Source: Pholiota molesta
Taxonomy: Eukaryota > Basidiomycota > Agaricomycetes > Agaricales > Strophariaceae
NCBI GenBank assembly: GCA_014925825.1
Contig: JACGCK010000021.1
Location: forward strand, 310,001-374,000
DNA length: 64,000 nucleotides
Direction of reading: 5' to 3'
Shown: positions 11,272 through 23,853 of the stretch, piece after piece
How positions within the stretch are numbered: position 1 is the first letter of the stretch
Layout: every line of letters starts with the position of its first letter
Notes under the pieces: model-generated
What the model saw: the letters and a program-made list of their open reading frames with translations, nothing else
Database searches by the model: none
What the model was told of the DNA's origin: nothing
Position numbers and translations under genes: made by a program

Positions 11272-14200
11272 ATTGAGGAGGAGTATGAGGGATGGTAATG
11301 AAGAAGTTTATCGAAGTGTAATCATAGCGATAGTATAGCCTTATTTTTTGCGACGATGTTTTCTTAATCTAATTCTGCGATACCTTCGGTTATCGCTTAT
11401 GTTAATCTCTAGTCTAGTCAACTATGGTAAGTCCCAAATTTGCATCATTCTCGAGGCGCGGATCCCATATCTCGGGCGGATTTACCACTACAATGGAGCT
11501 GTAAACTCTATTTAATCTGCATCATCTCCGCAAGCAGCCCGAGCATCGGACGATTATGAGATCAGGGCGTTGAAGTTGTGTTGAAGCCAGGTTTATCCTC
11601 TTTCGAACGATATGCACTTCCTTGAATTGGACAGTGAAGAAGTAAAACAAATCCACGCACATACTACGAATTTCTCTCCCAACACATTGTCCTGATTCTT
11701 TGAAAACCATTCCTCGGTCGCTCGTATGGTAACGATAGTATTTACTTTCCAGAGTCGATATTCATGGGATTTTATTTTTAGACCCAGACCATACGCTGAA
11801 TGAATTAGTAAAGGTATATTTATCGTGCTTATTCTGGGATATGGCTCTGCGACGTTATTACCCCCATGCAAGTTCAAGGAGCTTGCAAGGAGTTCTTTGT
11901 CCTGCCAATGAGAATAAAAGCGAATAGATATAATTCAATGGTGCACTTTATGCTTTTGTTTGGATTGTGTAAGGACTTGCGCTCAATCGACCCCACTACT
12001 AGCCACTCCACTTTGGACTAAATTTTCCTAGGCAACAACTACAGTCAGAAAAATGGCAAGCTATAGCACAGGGCGCCGAAAACTTTTAGATAGCAAAGGA
12101 CAAGCAGGCATATTTTCTACCTACTTACAAGCCTTGTAAAATAATCGGGCCGAAGCCTGAACTCCGAAAGCAGGGAGAAAATGCTATCAGAATAATATTC
12201 CATGGCTTGATTGTCAAGTCCGACGCAAACGATCTGCACACCGATTTAGCATTAATCATATCAGTTACAGCTTTGGACTGGAGGATAAGACATCTGATTC
12301 AGGCCGCGACCTAATGGACGTAGCATTGACGTTCCTTAGCGCTTGGTGAGAACACAGGGTACATTTTCTCTCAACTAATTCAGTCGCGTTCCTTCAAGTG
12401 CTTCGTAGGAAAGGAGTTATGTAGGCTTACCCATGACTGCTGTCCGAATATCAGAAACCCTCAGAGTTGTACCCACGCATTCCATCGTCTTGCCGCAGCG
12501 GAACCCTTTCAAGCGTTCCACGCCACTTTCCCCACAGATAAATCACCGTGGGTGCAACAGCATGGTTTATTTCTGTCGAGCGCTTGGCAAAGATCATATC
12601 CCCTCTTCTATGCATTCAAATGAAGAAGAGGGCACCTGAATCGGTGACCTTCCGAGACATAGTGGCACAGCAAGATAAATGGTGATTTTGTAGCTGAAGC
12701 GTTGAGCAAGGCCGGGGGCTTATTATCCAGTACCTTCCAAAAGTGATGTCCATGGTTATCAGACGGCTGACGTTCATCTATTATAGGATACAAGGTACAA
12801 ATTGAGGGAGTTGGCAATCCGGAACGAAGGTATAAAGCGAAACGAATGTCCGGATTTCTTAAGGTTCATTCTAACGTACTGACAGATTATTCTTTCTCAT
12901 GTGCGTCCACTTGTACCTTGTTTCGAAGATGCAAAGGCTTCCTCAGGCCACAGAGCACATGGGCGGAATCCGCAGAATGCGGAAAATCCAATAAGTCAAA
13001 ACTGAAGGCATATCAGAAACAATCGTATCATTATACGATAGACGTTACTTACCTTCGTTACTGCTGCTCTACTGACCTCGGTAATCATCAATATTCCATA
13101 AAAATCAGACAAAGTAAGGCTTCACAACATCGTAGGTTACAAAATTTGATGTATCATAAGTTCATGCATATGGTAGCCTCTAGGTGCTTCGATAGCGGCT
13201 CGCCGCTCTCGCCTTTTTCGCTTTAACATCTCAATGTGGCTTCCTTACGACATGACGCCCAACGAGTTTCCCACATGATGCGAGTAGCTTTGATCAAATG
13301 GATGTCTACATATTGCACTCGTGCTGCCGTTAGACGGTAGATGTTCAAGTTCCTCTCTTGCAATAAAGGACATTCGCCATCATGTCCGAGTCAGGGAAAG
13401 ATCTAATCGTAGATGTATGCCAAAAGCTCGTTGCGGGCCATCAAAGACCAAATTCCTTGCAATCTTGACATCCACAAGATTCGATGTAAATGATAAATGG
13501 ACAACCTGTTTACTAGAGCAGTCATCTGATACTTGAGAAAACAAGTCAAATGTGTTCTGGTTTGTAAGACAGGTAAAAACGGAGAACAGTGTGATAGATA
13601 ACTTCTTTACCTTAGGTCGGTTTCTCACACAAGACAAAGCGGCATCGCGCCAAGAAAAACATTGTCAATTTATGATGAGATATTTATGTGCCTTGTAGCT
13701 TCAAAATGCTTTCAGAAAACCCATTAGTCTACCGGAATCTTTAATTCACTTCGCGTTCTCCTTCACAGGCAATGCGCCACATGATTGTACTACTTGACTG
13801 TCAAGAAGTACTTGACGGTGATAACGATGTTGACATTCGGCAGATAAGCCGAATCAATGAATACAATATGTAACTGGAAGGAACTCGGCTCGGGAATTCA
13901 CTCGACGAATGGGTAATTCAAAGATCGCTGGGCACGTATTGTACGTAGTTGCAACACGATCAACTGGTTTCAGAAGCAGATCCATGGGTTGGGTTAGCAG
14001 CCTTGTGATCATTATTGTCCGCCTGTCCGCCTTCATTGGCGACGCAAACAAGCACCAGGATCCGCAAACTTAGTCACATAGTTTAATAAACTGATTCCGA
14101 TCCTCGTCGTGGGGTCGGCAGCGCGATACCCATGGATTGGGTATATTTTCGTATCCTATGCTTTGGGACAGATTCGAGGAACACGGATCTCCGGGCAGGT

Positions 14201-15085
14201 AAGGTACCATAGTCTTAATCTGATTATAATACAAATATTGCTTTGCAGCGATTAATTTTATAGGAATTATTCGGCAGCGTACCTGATGTAATAGAATCGG
14301 TTTCTGAGTATGCTACTCCAATGCTACTTGGAGAGCTACAACCGCATATGCATTCAATTTGGCCAAGCACCTGGTGTGAGAGATGATCGAATTCTGGGAC
14401 AGATAATATGATATCACAGAGAATTATTAGCAAGCCGTCTCTCAAAAGTTAGAGGCGAGGGGCTATAGTAGAAACCGTATTTACCGAGTTGCAAGCTGAG
14501 TAGTAATCGACGCTGGTGTGTTTGAAGATGGTTTGAGTGGTTTCTCCTGGAGGTACCTGTTGACCATTTAACCATTGTTCTGACTCTTGAAGTGAGATAT
14601 CTGTTAACTGACCTACGGTTATAAATTGCCCCAGAGAATTAGGATTCGTATGTGATCTCGGTAGGCTAAGGCTCAAGTTCATCAGAACTCGTCAGATATA
14701 TCATGTTTGGCAATCGCATGATGAATAGACCGTGGCCATTGGGCAAGGGTATCTCGGACAGGCATTTACTCAAGAACGGATCTCTTGCATCGGATTGTGC
14801 AATCCTTTATTCGTCTGTAGGATTCTGGGATACGTGTTCATCCACCCAAAAAGGTCGAGTTCGCCTATATCTAGGGTCTAATTTAATATTTATAAATAAC
14901 TCAAGCAAATGTGGCTCACTGAAAGATTCCTCGTTCGAGATGTTGAGATGAGCAATTGTACTAATCTGTAATTTGTGTACCCAGCGGTACTGGCAGTCTG
15001 AAAAACAGGCGGAAATAATTCATCGCCAGTTTATTCATTCATTCTTCTTACTCTATTCTACAGGAGCGCCAAGCTGAGAATTCGG
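11272..15085. other. Gene-poor interval, 3.8 kb
   Basis: I find no convincing exon, transposon terminus or RNA gene in this AT-richer stretch. Open frames are all under 130 codons and lack motifs. The right end is the laccase promoter. Confidence 0.4.
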
Positions 15086-15093
15086 TATAAATA
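15086..15093 (+). promoter_or_regulatory. TATA box of the laccase gene
   Basis: TATAAATA lies 57 bp upstream of the laccase ATG at 15143, a spacing usual for strongly regulated basidiomycete genes. It sits in GGTATAAATACGAGG. Confidence 0.7.
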
Positions 15094-15142
15094 CGAGGGT
15101 CATTTTTCTGGGTACTCCAGCCAGCTTCTGGTTTGCCTCCCA

Positions 15143-17843
15143 ATGCCCCTATTCTCGACCTTCCGCGTCTGCTTTCCTCTTAACCATCTGCTCAGTCATC
15201 TACGCTGCGGATGTCAACGTGTCTTCAACCTTGATAATAGCCAGGTGCACCAGACGGGTTTAACCGTGCTGGTGTGATTGTTAATGGCGTATTTCCTGGG
15301 ACCCTTATCCAGGCCGACAAAGACGATACGCTTCATATCGCCGTCAACGACGCGCTCACAGATCCAACCATGAGGCAAGCCATAGCTCTCAGTTACTTTA
15401 GTATCTCATCTGATTTTCCTGTTTCCAGACGTAGTGTTTCGATCCACTGGCATGGTCTAGTGAGTCTTCCCGTTGATTAGCTCGTGCGCCTCCTCATGGC
15501 TATCGTCTCCTCTCTTCCATAGTTTCAAATGAGGACCGGATCGGAAGATGGACGTAAGTATTTATCCTTGAATTCTTTATATCGTTGTGAACTAATATCT
15601 TGTCCTTCACAATTAGCTGCTTTCGTGAACCAATGCCCGATTGCTCCAGGGCATTCATACACTTACGACAGTAAGTAGGCTTTAGCTTTATATTGAGCGG
15701 CAAGGCTGACCACAAAACGCAGTTCCTTTGAATGGCCAGGCCGGAACTTTCTGGTAAGTTCTACTAAGTTGTTGCCTCGGTCGATACGAGTATTCATTGT
15801 TGTTCCTTTATAGGTACCACAGGTACGCTAGGCCGTCCACGAATGCTCACCGATCGGATCTAATTATTTCTAGCCATCTATCTTCTCAATACGTTGATGG
15901 ACTCCGAGGTGCCCTGGTAGTTTATGGTGAGCTGATGCTACGACGGTCGCCAATTTTTCTTCTTACACCATTCAAAGACCCCGTCGATCCGCATCTTTCT
16001 CTTTACGACGTAGACGATGCGAGTACGGTAATCACACTTGCTGATTGGTACCATAATGTGGGTATTTCTATGCCCTATGTAGACTCTATCGTTTTGAAGC
16101 CAAGTATTGCATAGCCGGCTCCAGATATGGAAGTGATTTTCCTCGAAGGCAACGACGAGCCAGTGAGTTCATTAGTGCTTCATACATACATCGAACGTAC
16201 TAATAACGGGTCTGATGAGATCCCTGACTCTGGTCTCATCAACGGAATTGGTCGATTTGTCGGTGGACCTCAGGTAATACGCGCACGGGTCAATGTCGTG
16301 CAAGGCAAGCGCTACCGCTTCCGAGTCGTCAACATCTCGGCATATGCCGCCTTCCGTTTCTCCATTGAGGGACACGACTTGACCATCATCGAGGTACGCT
16401 ATTGTGACGTTCAAACACTATCTTGATTTTGAGCTCAAACATGTCCCAAAGGTCGACGGAATCAGCCATGTTCCTCACACCGTTGGCGGCTTTGATATCT
16501 ACGTTGCGCAGCGATACTCCGCGGTACTCAACGCAAACCAACCAGTTGCCAACTACTGGATTCGGGGGCCAATGACGCTCCAGCATTCAAGCGACAATAA
16601 GAACTGTAAGATATTTTCGATTTGCGGTCTAGCTTTGTGCGCTTATTCTCCTGCGAAAGTGGATACCAAAAATGTCTACGCCGTGCTTCACTACGCTGGC
16701 GCTCCTGACGCCGAACCAACCACAAAAGCAGATGTCAGCGTCAATAACCTTCTGCAGGAATACCAGCTGGCTGCTCTGATCAATCCTGGTGCACCCGGAG
16801 GAAGCGCACCCGCAGACCGATCTATCGACTTGAATTTCAGGATGGATGTCAAGAACGGCAGGCTTATGGTGCGACGAAATACGTTGATCGTCCGTTTTTG
16901 ACTTGCTAACTTTGTCTTCCGACAGTGGGAAATCAACGACATCTCCTACTTACCTCCTGACCTTCCCACCCTGCTCAATATCATTGCTAACGGATTCACC
17001 AACGAGGCCAACTTTACGACTACCGAGCACACTTTCGTCATTGACCGCAACGAAGTCATTGAGCTTGTTATCCACGGGTCTCCTAACGGTGCGTTTAACT
17101 CTGAATTTACATTCTCGATGAGATGTTGATCGCGCTTTCTGCAGGGCATATTCAGTACGTCGTTCAACATTCCATTCGTCCATTTCAATCACTGATCATT
17201 CTATCTCACGTTACCAATACAAAGTCCATTCCAGTGAGCATGCGCGCGCCTTTTTCAATTGAATATCACTGATCGGAGCTATCGTCAGCCTTCACGGCCA
17301 TGCCTTCGATGTTGTTCAATCCATACAAGGTCCGCGAACTTCGTAAACCCACCCCGTCGCGATGTCGTTGGTGTTGGAGGTAAGCTAAAAGACCGGATTA
17401 TCCTCGAAATGAATGGAACTATAGACTGACTTGAACTCACCAGGTCCACTGTCATCATTCGCTTCCAAGCCGATAACCCGGGACCATGGTGAGTTTTAAT
17501 GCTCATCTATTTTGGGGAAAATGAATTGATAAAAATAAACACCAGGTTCTTGCACTGTCGTATGTGGCAGTTCTCCGTTTATTTTATACTATTTGCTGAC
17601 CCACAACGCATTAATCCTAAATGCAATAAATCAGACATTGGCGAGTGTTCTTGGGTGTTCTCATTCACATAATTATAACTAATACACTTTGTTGCTATAG
17701 ACTGGCACCTCGAAGCTGGCTTAGCTGTCGTCTTTGCTGAACGCCCGGTTGATCAGATCGCTGGTCCTCAGTCCGAGATCATCAAGCAGTCGTGGCTTGA
17801 TCTCTGCCCGATTTACAAGGCGCTCCCGCTCGATCAACAGTAG
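15143..17843 (+). CDS. Laccase (multicopper oxidase), 19 exons, four frame breaks
   Basis: Exons: 15143-15374, 15429-15459, 15523-15553, 15617-15670, 15723-15753, 15814-15822, 15873-15926, 15978-16057, 16115-16393, 16452-16605, 16660-16868, 16926-17088, 17145-17154, 17225-17233, 17289-17379, 17444-17488, 17546-17559, 17636-17641 and 17702-17843. All four copper motifs appear: [38 protein letters not shown] and [18 protein letters not shown]. The residue ten after the ligand Cys is Leu, which in laccases goes with medium redox potential. A signal peptide ([12 protein letters not shown] at its end) suggests secretion. Unusual points: five exons of 6-14 nt, two GC-AG introns (donors GCAAGC at 15375 and GCGAGT at 17642), and loss of the YCDG cysteine (here YVDG) together with its usual partner (here ISAYAAF). 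About 20 extra acidic residues follow PAPDM. Single-base breaks near 15175, 15248, 17340 and 17444 interrupt the frame. Confidence 0.9.
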
Positions 17844-18389
17844 GCGCTCATGCTAACCTGATTCATCTCGGGTCAACGGCTACTTGTCAATATTTGGAGC
17901 CCCGTTTTAATTTCGTTTCATTTCCCTTGTATACATTCTTCGGAAATGAAGAATGTGCAAATAGTAATACCAAATGATGTACAATGATATTTTCAATGAA
18001 GCTATGATTCTCAAATAACCACCCTATGATCTATGATTCCAAGGTTGGAAAGAATTTATTTGTGTCAAAGGACGGTATTGAAACGGATTGAAACCCGTAC
18101 AACAGTGTTATGCTTGCGCCCAACTTCCAATGGCGAGCATCGAGGCCCGAAGCGCTGATAGCCGGACCGATGAAACTGGGACTCTCACAAATAAACAAGA
18201 ACAATAACTCACATGACCTTGTACGCGTCGCGCGACACGCGACACGCCCTTTATATTGATGATCGCCATCGATCGCACTGAGAACGCATAATTGACTCGA
18301 ATTTTTGTAATATTTCAGGGTATTAGTTACAGAATAAGTGGAGGACAATCAAGTACATTAGCAGTGAAAGGTATGTTTTCTGAGCAGAA
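17844..18389. other. Intergenic, convergent 3' ends
   Basis: Between the laccase stop (+) and the F-box gene stop (-). AT-rich, with no coding or repeat signal; presumably 3' UTRs. Confidence 0.5.
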
Positions 18390-19918
18390 TTACATATCGG
18401 TTTTGAATCCTAAACAAAGGATATCTCGTCTAGCGAGGTCATACAAGCAATTGTCATGGATATGTTCCAGAACCAACGCGGAGAAAGTGCTGAGTTTGGG
18501 ATGAACAACCACAGGGGGCACATCAGCCATGATCGAGAGCGATCGCAAGCCGCGCCATTTGTCTTTTGAGAGCGTGTCGTTCAGAACGCACCACATCTCG
18601 TCTTCCGCAAACCGCGTTAGCAGGGGTACTGCTGCGTCTTCCTGCAGGAAGTGTGTCCCGAGCTTGACGCGGATAGAGAGGGTGTCGATCGCCTTCGCTC
18701 GCTCGTCGGGAAGGTTTGCGAGTGTATGGCAAATCCAAGCCATCTCCCCATTCTGAATATGGTGGGCAGCCGTGTCCCAGTATGAAGCGGTCAGCTCCAG
18801 CGACCGCACCATTGGGCTGCATGGGTAAGCGAAATGGGCTGCAGGTCGTGGACGACCCATCCGTCTCCCAGTGTCGTTACACCTTGCGAGATGAGGAGCA
18901 GGATGGCTTTCGAGTGCAGCGCGGCGAGCGGCCTGACAGTTCTGTCGATAGCGGCTTTGTAAAAAGGTAGAAGGCGCAGGGGCTCGAGATGCAGGCCAGT
19001 CGTATTGAGGGATAGTGAGCGGATGGAGTGTTGGAACACGTTTAGGAACAAGCTCGCTTCGCCGATGCTCGTCCAGCATCCGAGACCGAGGGATAGCTCT
19101 GCGATATCGGGCAGCGATATATGGTCCTTCCAGTTCATGTATACCCAGTGGGCAAGGATTGTGGTGCATTCGACGTCGGGATCCATTTCCTCCCCCATTT
19201 TGAGCCACTCGAAAGAAAGGCGCTTCATCACGGCACGTGTGGACTTGTTGTTGCGAGGCTGATCATGCTGATCCATGTCGGTGAGTGATTGTGTGAAGGT
19301 GCAACGTGATAGGTGGAGGTCCTGCATGGAAAGCAATGTCCTCGATAGGGAAATAGGGATGCATCGAATTCCTTCAAGTCTGGTAGACGTCAGGCCCTGT
19401 TGTCGAAAGAGAAGACGAACAGAAGATGAGAGCTCGTTCCAATGGAGAGGTCGTTGGTGGTGGCTAGCAAAAACATATCGAAGGAGTATCGCAATGCTGC
19501 TCAGGTTTCCTAACCGCGAAAGGATAGCAGACAGTGTGGAACGGTCGTGTGTAATTTCTACGTATCTGTGGGTGTTCGCTGTAGATATGAATCCGTCTTC
19601 AACGCGTTGTACTTGTAGCACCGGCGTAATCATCGGAGGGGTGCTGTCGGTAATTGAGATCTGGCGAACGAACCGCGCAACCTGGGGATCTCGATCAAGG
19701 ATGGAGCTGAAAAAGGCTATCCCCTCCCGATTGTGGATGTCCAACTTTACGCGCCTGAATAAGTAGGCGCGACAAATCCTGCCCAAGACCTTAGAGACAC
19801 GCGACATGCTCTGCAATGAGTCGCGCGCGTTGTCAGCGGCCAGCTGGTCCACTATGGTGTAGAAGATGTCTGTATTGAGCATCGCTCGCGTCGCACTAGG
19901 GCAGCCACTGGCAAGCAT
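18390..19918 (-). CDS. F-box-like protein, one frame break
   Basis: The start ATG at 19918 opens a 375-codon frame with an F-box-like motif near residues 15-55 (LNTDIFYTIVDQL, RVSKVLGRICRAYLFRRVKL). A long Leu-rich region with spaced LSL and LHL repeats follows, as in basidiomycete F-box proteins that recruit substrates to SCF ubiquitin ligases. The frame stops at 18791, but the adjacent frame carries on the same kind of sequence (MVRSLELTASYWDTAAHH, LIMADVP-type blocks) to a stop at 18390. A single-base indel near 18815-18825 would therefore join the two into a protein of about 505 aa. I found no GT-AG intron with the right phase. A TATA box lies 75 bp upstream. The substrate is unknown. Confidence 0.65.
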
Positions 19919-19992
19919 GGCAGAAAGAAAAGGACGAGGGGAAAGTAGGCGAAGTGGGGGTTACAAAGGAGTATTTACGTCGTGATGGGCTG

Positions 19993-19999
19993 TATATAA
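19993..19999 (-). promoter_or_regulatory. TATA box of the F-box gene at 19918
   Basis: TTATATA on the minus strand, about 75 bp before the ATG at 19918. Confidence 0.5.
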
Positions 20000-20829
20000 C
20001 GACATTCCCGACGCCAGGGTTGAAAAAAACTGGCAGAAACCAATCCGCCTACAACCTCGAGGATTGTTACTTCATAAGGAAAGTGTTGGGCTTCCGGATA
20101 TGGTAATTTCTCCATCACCGAGCAAATCTCGGTCTGTTCGGCATATCCCGTGATTCGACTCATTCGAGGCCAATGGACAATGGCCCTGAGGCTCAGATCA
20201 GATCGTGATAAGTACCAGCTTGCCAAAGGCCTTGCGAAGACCACAGCAATTAAACGGCAAATTTCTCCCCCAAGTTCTTCGGCGTCGCTGTGAAGTCAGT
20301 AACTTTGATTTTTTTCCGCAAGGTCGTAACCAAGCGGCAAGGACCATGTCTGAATAGAGTACAATGATCTTGTGCATAAGGTAGCAGAATAAGCGCGCAA
20401 CTACCTCGGCAAATATTTTTTAGCTCTGTTTATGTTCTGTTGTTAGCTTGACAGCCATACGAAATTCTCGGGAAACGCGGTCTGCCCACAATGCCCACAG
20501 CACAGCGATATCACTCTGGGCGGCCAGCATGTTATTAATATCTGAACTATAACTTGGCCTATTCTAGAGTTTCCATCGCCGAGCTATGTCAGTACACAGG
20601 TAAATACGCTCCTTGTGAGTCCACGGCACACATTTCTGCCCGTAGTAATGATGCTTGACATGGGCAGATCGGCATCGAAGTTGATGAGATGACTGGATGT
20701 GTCAAAAGCGTTCGATCTGCCGTCTTGAACTATAAGCCCTCCGATCTTCCTTTCTCGACCTTGGGAAGCCGCCCAGCGTAGACGATCACAGAACCGAAGT
20801 GATCGGTCCATCAAGACGTTCATCCCGTT
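20000..20829. other. Intergenic, divergent promoters
   Basis: Shared upstream region of the F-box gene (-) and the DUF6534 gene (+). No exon or repeat recognised. Confidence 0.45.
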
Positions 20830-20837
20830 TATATAAA
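20830..20837 (+). promoter_or_regulatory. TATA box of the DUF6534 gene
   Basis: TATATAAA, 74 bp upstream of the ATG at 20904. Confidence 0.6.
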
Positions 20838-20903
20838 TGCTCGAGTAGGAAACGAAGGGAGATCTACTATGATTCCCACCTAGTCCTTCCTTGGAACACC
20901 GTT

Positions 20904-22272
20904 ATGAATTCGACAACATTCGTGATACCGGACGATGTAGCTGAGAAGTACGTACATCTATACCTCCCATATTGAACGATATTTGACTTTTCTTCTAGAA
21001 CCGGACCTCGAGTATGTTACGATTTGGCTGAAGTGAGAGGAGTACTTAAAGCTGACTGGGTTCCTAACAAACAGATTATCGGATATTTGATACATTGGGG
21101 ATTATTTGGTGTTCTATGTATGCAGGTTTGTAAGTACTTATTCTCTCTCTCTTCAAGTTGTGTCAAATGTTCTACTCATTCCATTACTATTAGACATCTA
21201 CTACTTGGCATTCCCTAAAGATCCCATCCGCAACAAAATCTTTGTTTTCACTGTGTATGGCCTTGAGGTTTTACAAACGAGCATTATCACACAATCAGCA
21301 TTCCATGTCTTCGGCTCTGGTTATGGAAACTTCTCTGTGTACAACAAGATAAATCTTGCATGGTTTACTGTTCCCTTATTGAGTGGTATGGGTATGTCCC
21401 TCATTATTTGACTATATCGAGTATGATTTGATTGTGATTAACCACTGTGATAATAGTCGCTTTTCTCGCCGAGATGTTCTATGCGTATCGAATTCGGATC
21501 CTTTCTGGGTCATATAAAGCGTCCGCTGTTATAACAACGGTGAGTATTTTGGAGGTTGCACCCTCTTTTATAAATGACTTGCTAATATAGTCTCCCATCT
21601 ATGTAGCTGGCTTTCGTGCAACTCGGTGGTGCAATCGCAACAGCTGTTGTCTTCAAACAGTCTGTCCTGTTTAGTCGCATGTTTACCCCCGCCTTCTTTA
21701 TGACAACTTCGGTAAGATCATTTGTTATGTGAGAGATATTCGTGAATTATGGGCGTCTAATTTAAGGTTCAAAAGATATGGAATGGCGGCAGCGCACTTT
21801 GCGATGTGATCATAGCTGCCTATATGACATACTATGCGAGTCCTTCTTGGGTTGTACCGCGCCGTTCCTTCTTTTTACTGACCCTGGCGTTATTTTAGCT
21901 ATCCATACGTAGCGGCCCCAATAGTTTGCAATTGACAAAGGTGTTGCTGCAAAGGCTGATACGCATTGTGATTGAAACAGGAATGATTACAGGTTCGAAG
22001 CGTCTCCAACCTACCCCCTACATAGCATACTCTAATCAAGTTCCATATTCATAGCGGCCATCTCAATACTCAACCTCATCCTCGTACTCCTTCCCAGCCA
22101 TCCATCCTACTTCGAAGTTCCCTCGGAGGTCCTAGCAAAAGTGTACTCCAACTCGATGATGGCCCTTCTAAACAGCAGAATAAAGCTGAACCCCAATTTC
22201 GATTCAGAAGGCAATTGTTGGATAATATGGGACAGATCAGGGGACTCAACGACGATACTTTCATTGAGATGA
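20904..22272 (+). CDS. DUF6534-type seven-helix membrane protein
   Basis: Eight exons join without a frame break into 313 aa: 20904-20947, 20999-21129, 21194-21391, 21457-21539, 21607-21711, 21767-21835, 21899-21992 and 22055-22272. The product has about seven hydrophobic segments (IIGYLIHWGLFGVLCMQV, FVFTVYGLEVLQTSIITQ, AISILNLILVLLP and others). The C-terminal motif VYSNSMMALLNSRI is typical of the large basidiomycete DUF6534 family, which has no known biochemical role. Intron 6 (21836-21898) begins with GCGAGT, a GC-AG intron: splicing there joins MTYY to LSIRSGPNSLQL in frame, whereas reading through hits a stop. After residue 290 the adjacent frame continues with family-like sequence (LNDDTFIEMTDNTLQISDG) to a TAA at 22338-22340, so the last 24 residues could reflect a frameshift. 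Confidence 0.85.
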
Positions 22273-23853
22273 CCGACAACACATTGCAGATAAGCGACGG
22301 GTGCTGGTCACCCGAGAGCGGGTGGTATTCCCGGATGTAAATGTGAAGTATAGGGAGGATAGGTCTTCTTCTACGAAGTTGTCAATACGGCTTGAGAATG
22401 AATTGAAACTGGATACCATCTTTGTATTTTGTACTCTAAAATATTATATGGAGATTTCTTAATGCCATGGAAGCTTAGATTTTCTAATCCACTGGGGGTG
22501 GGAGAAGAAATCATGTTTGACAGATCCGGGTAAATGAGGGCATCCCGTCCGTTGGAAATTTGGGCCTCAGACCGTTGGGCAGACCGTTGGGCAGACTCTG
22601 GGGCGAACTCTCCCCCAGGACCTTCTGGCCAGTGTGATTCAGCGTGACAAGCCACCCGCCATGACGTATGTATCTCGTCGCGGGCCATGTACAGCTGCCG
22701 CTATGAGTGCCGCCGCTCATTGTTGCCGCCCGACGTTGTCCATCGACATCGGCACGCCGAGTTGCACACCCCTGTTCCGCGCCTCGCCTGGTGGAACGCT
22801 GATCGCCCAGCTGGCCCGCGTCGAACCCGAACCCAAGTGCCCCGGACGCACGCCGCATCTGGCGCGGCTGCGTCATCAGCGGCGTGGCGGGCGGCATCGT
22901 GTGCAGCTCGACGTGCGCCGGTGCGCCGTCGTGCATGCGTGGTTCGTCGTGTGTGCGCCGTCGTACGTGCCGTAACGTGCGCAGTCGTCGTCAATGCTAC
23001 GGGCGCTTAAAGCGCATCAAGCCATGAGAACGCCACACAGCGCCTAAAGTGGCAGTCGCTGTGGCAGTACTGGTCACTGGCATGGCGGCAGAGGCACATG
23101 GCGGGGACACAGCAAGCGGGAAGGGGATTGGGCATGGGAGATCGCGGTGGTCACATCATGTCACATGGGCCCCAATTTAGCCGCCCAGAACAATGAGATA
23201 CTGCCCGACAGTCCGGCACACCGTCCGCGTTATCAATTTCCAGCGGAGGCGACTTCCTGGGGTAAATAGCAGTGAATGTGGGCGCATTTGTTGCGCATTT
23301 GGGTTTGGGCGCCTAAGGGGTTCCAAGTAATCTGATTGTTGGGCGATGGAAAAATATGTTTCATTGCTCGTTGCCTTGCGGCCAAGTACTCGCTATACAT
23401 ATCATGCTTGCAGACTTGAACAAAATTTTTGTCACCTGCTTTGTTCGATACAAGGATACGAGTGTTCGTTTACGGACACCGATTTTCGGACAACAATAGC
23501 AACTACTACTTCGGGCAATGGAATTTGTCTTCAAACCAGACCATTGTTATTTTCATAATAAGCATCACATGTACAGTGGATATTTGCTCCCTATCCTATA
23601 AGCAGACAAAGGTTGAACGTTGATATGCAGATACAATAAAAATAAACATTCATAGCTGGTCCATGCTACGCTCATAAAGTCCAGGACGCTATGGCGATTC
23701 TCCCCACTTTATATCCTAATTCCATCAGCGATACCTTAGACTGTGCGCTGGCGCACCACCCTTCGAATTGTCCTCTATTTTCCTATTTTATTTTCGACAC
23801 TCCCATCACCAGCCGGCTGTAGACCCTTCTCTCGAGCCCCTTACGAGCGCAAG
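22273..23853. other. Intergenic, 1.5 kb
   Basis: Between two plus-strand genes. It includes a GC-rich patch (22680-23000) with open frames on both strands but no motif. A short direct repeat (AGACCGTTGGGC twice, 22571-22594) is present. No gene supported. Confidence 0.45.

Noticed and set aside
22511..23010. GC-rich open frames on both strands
   Set aside because: No domain, no intron structure, and frames on both strands are equally long.
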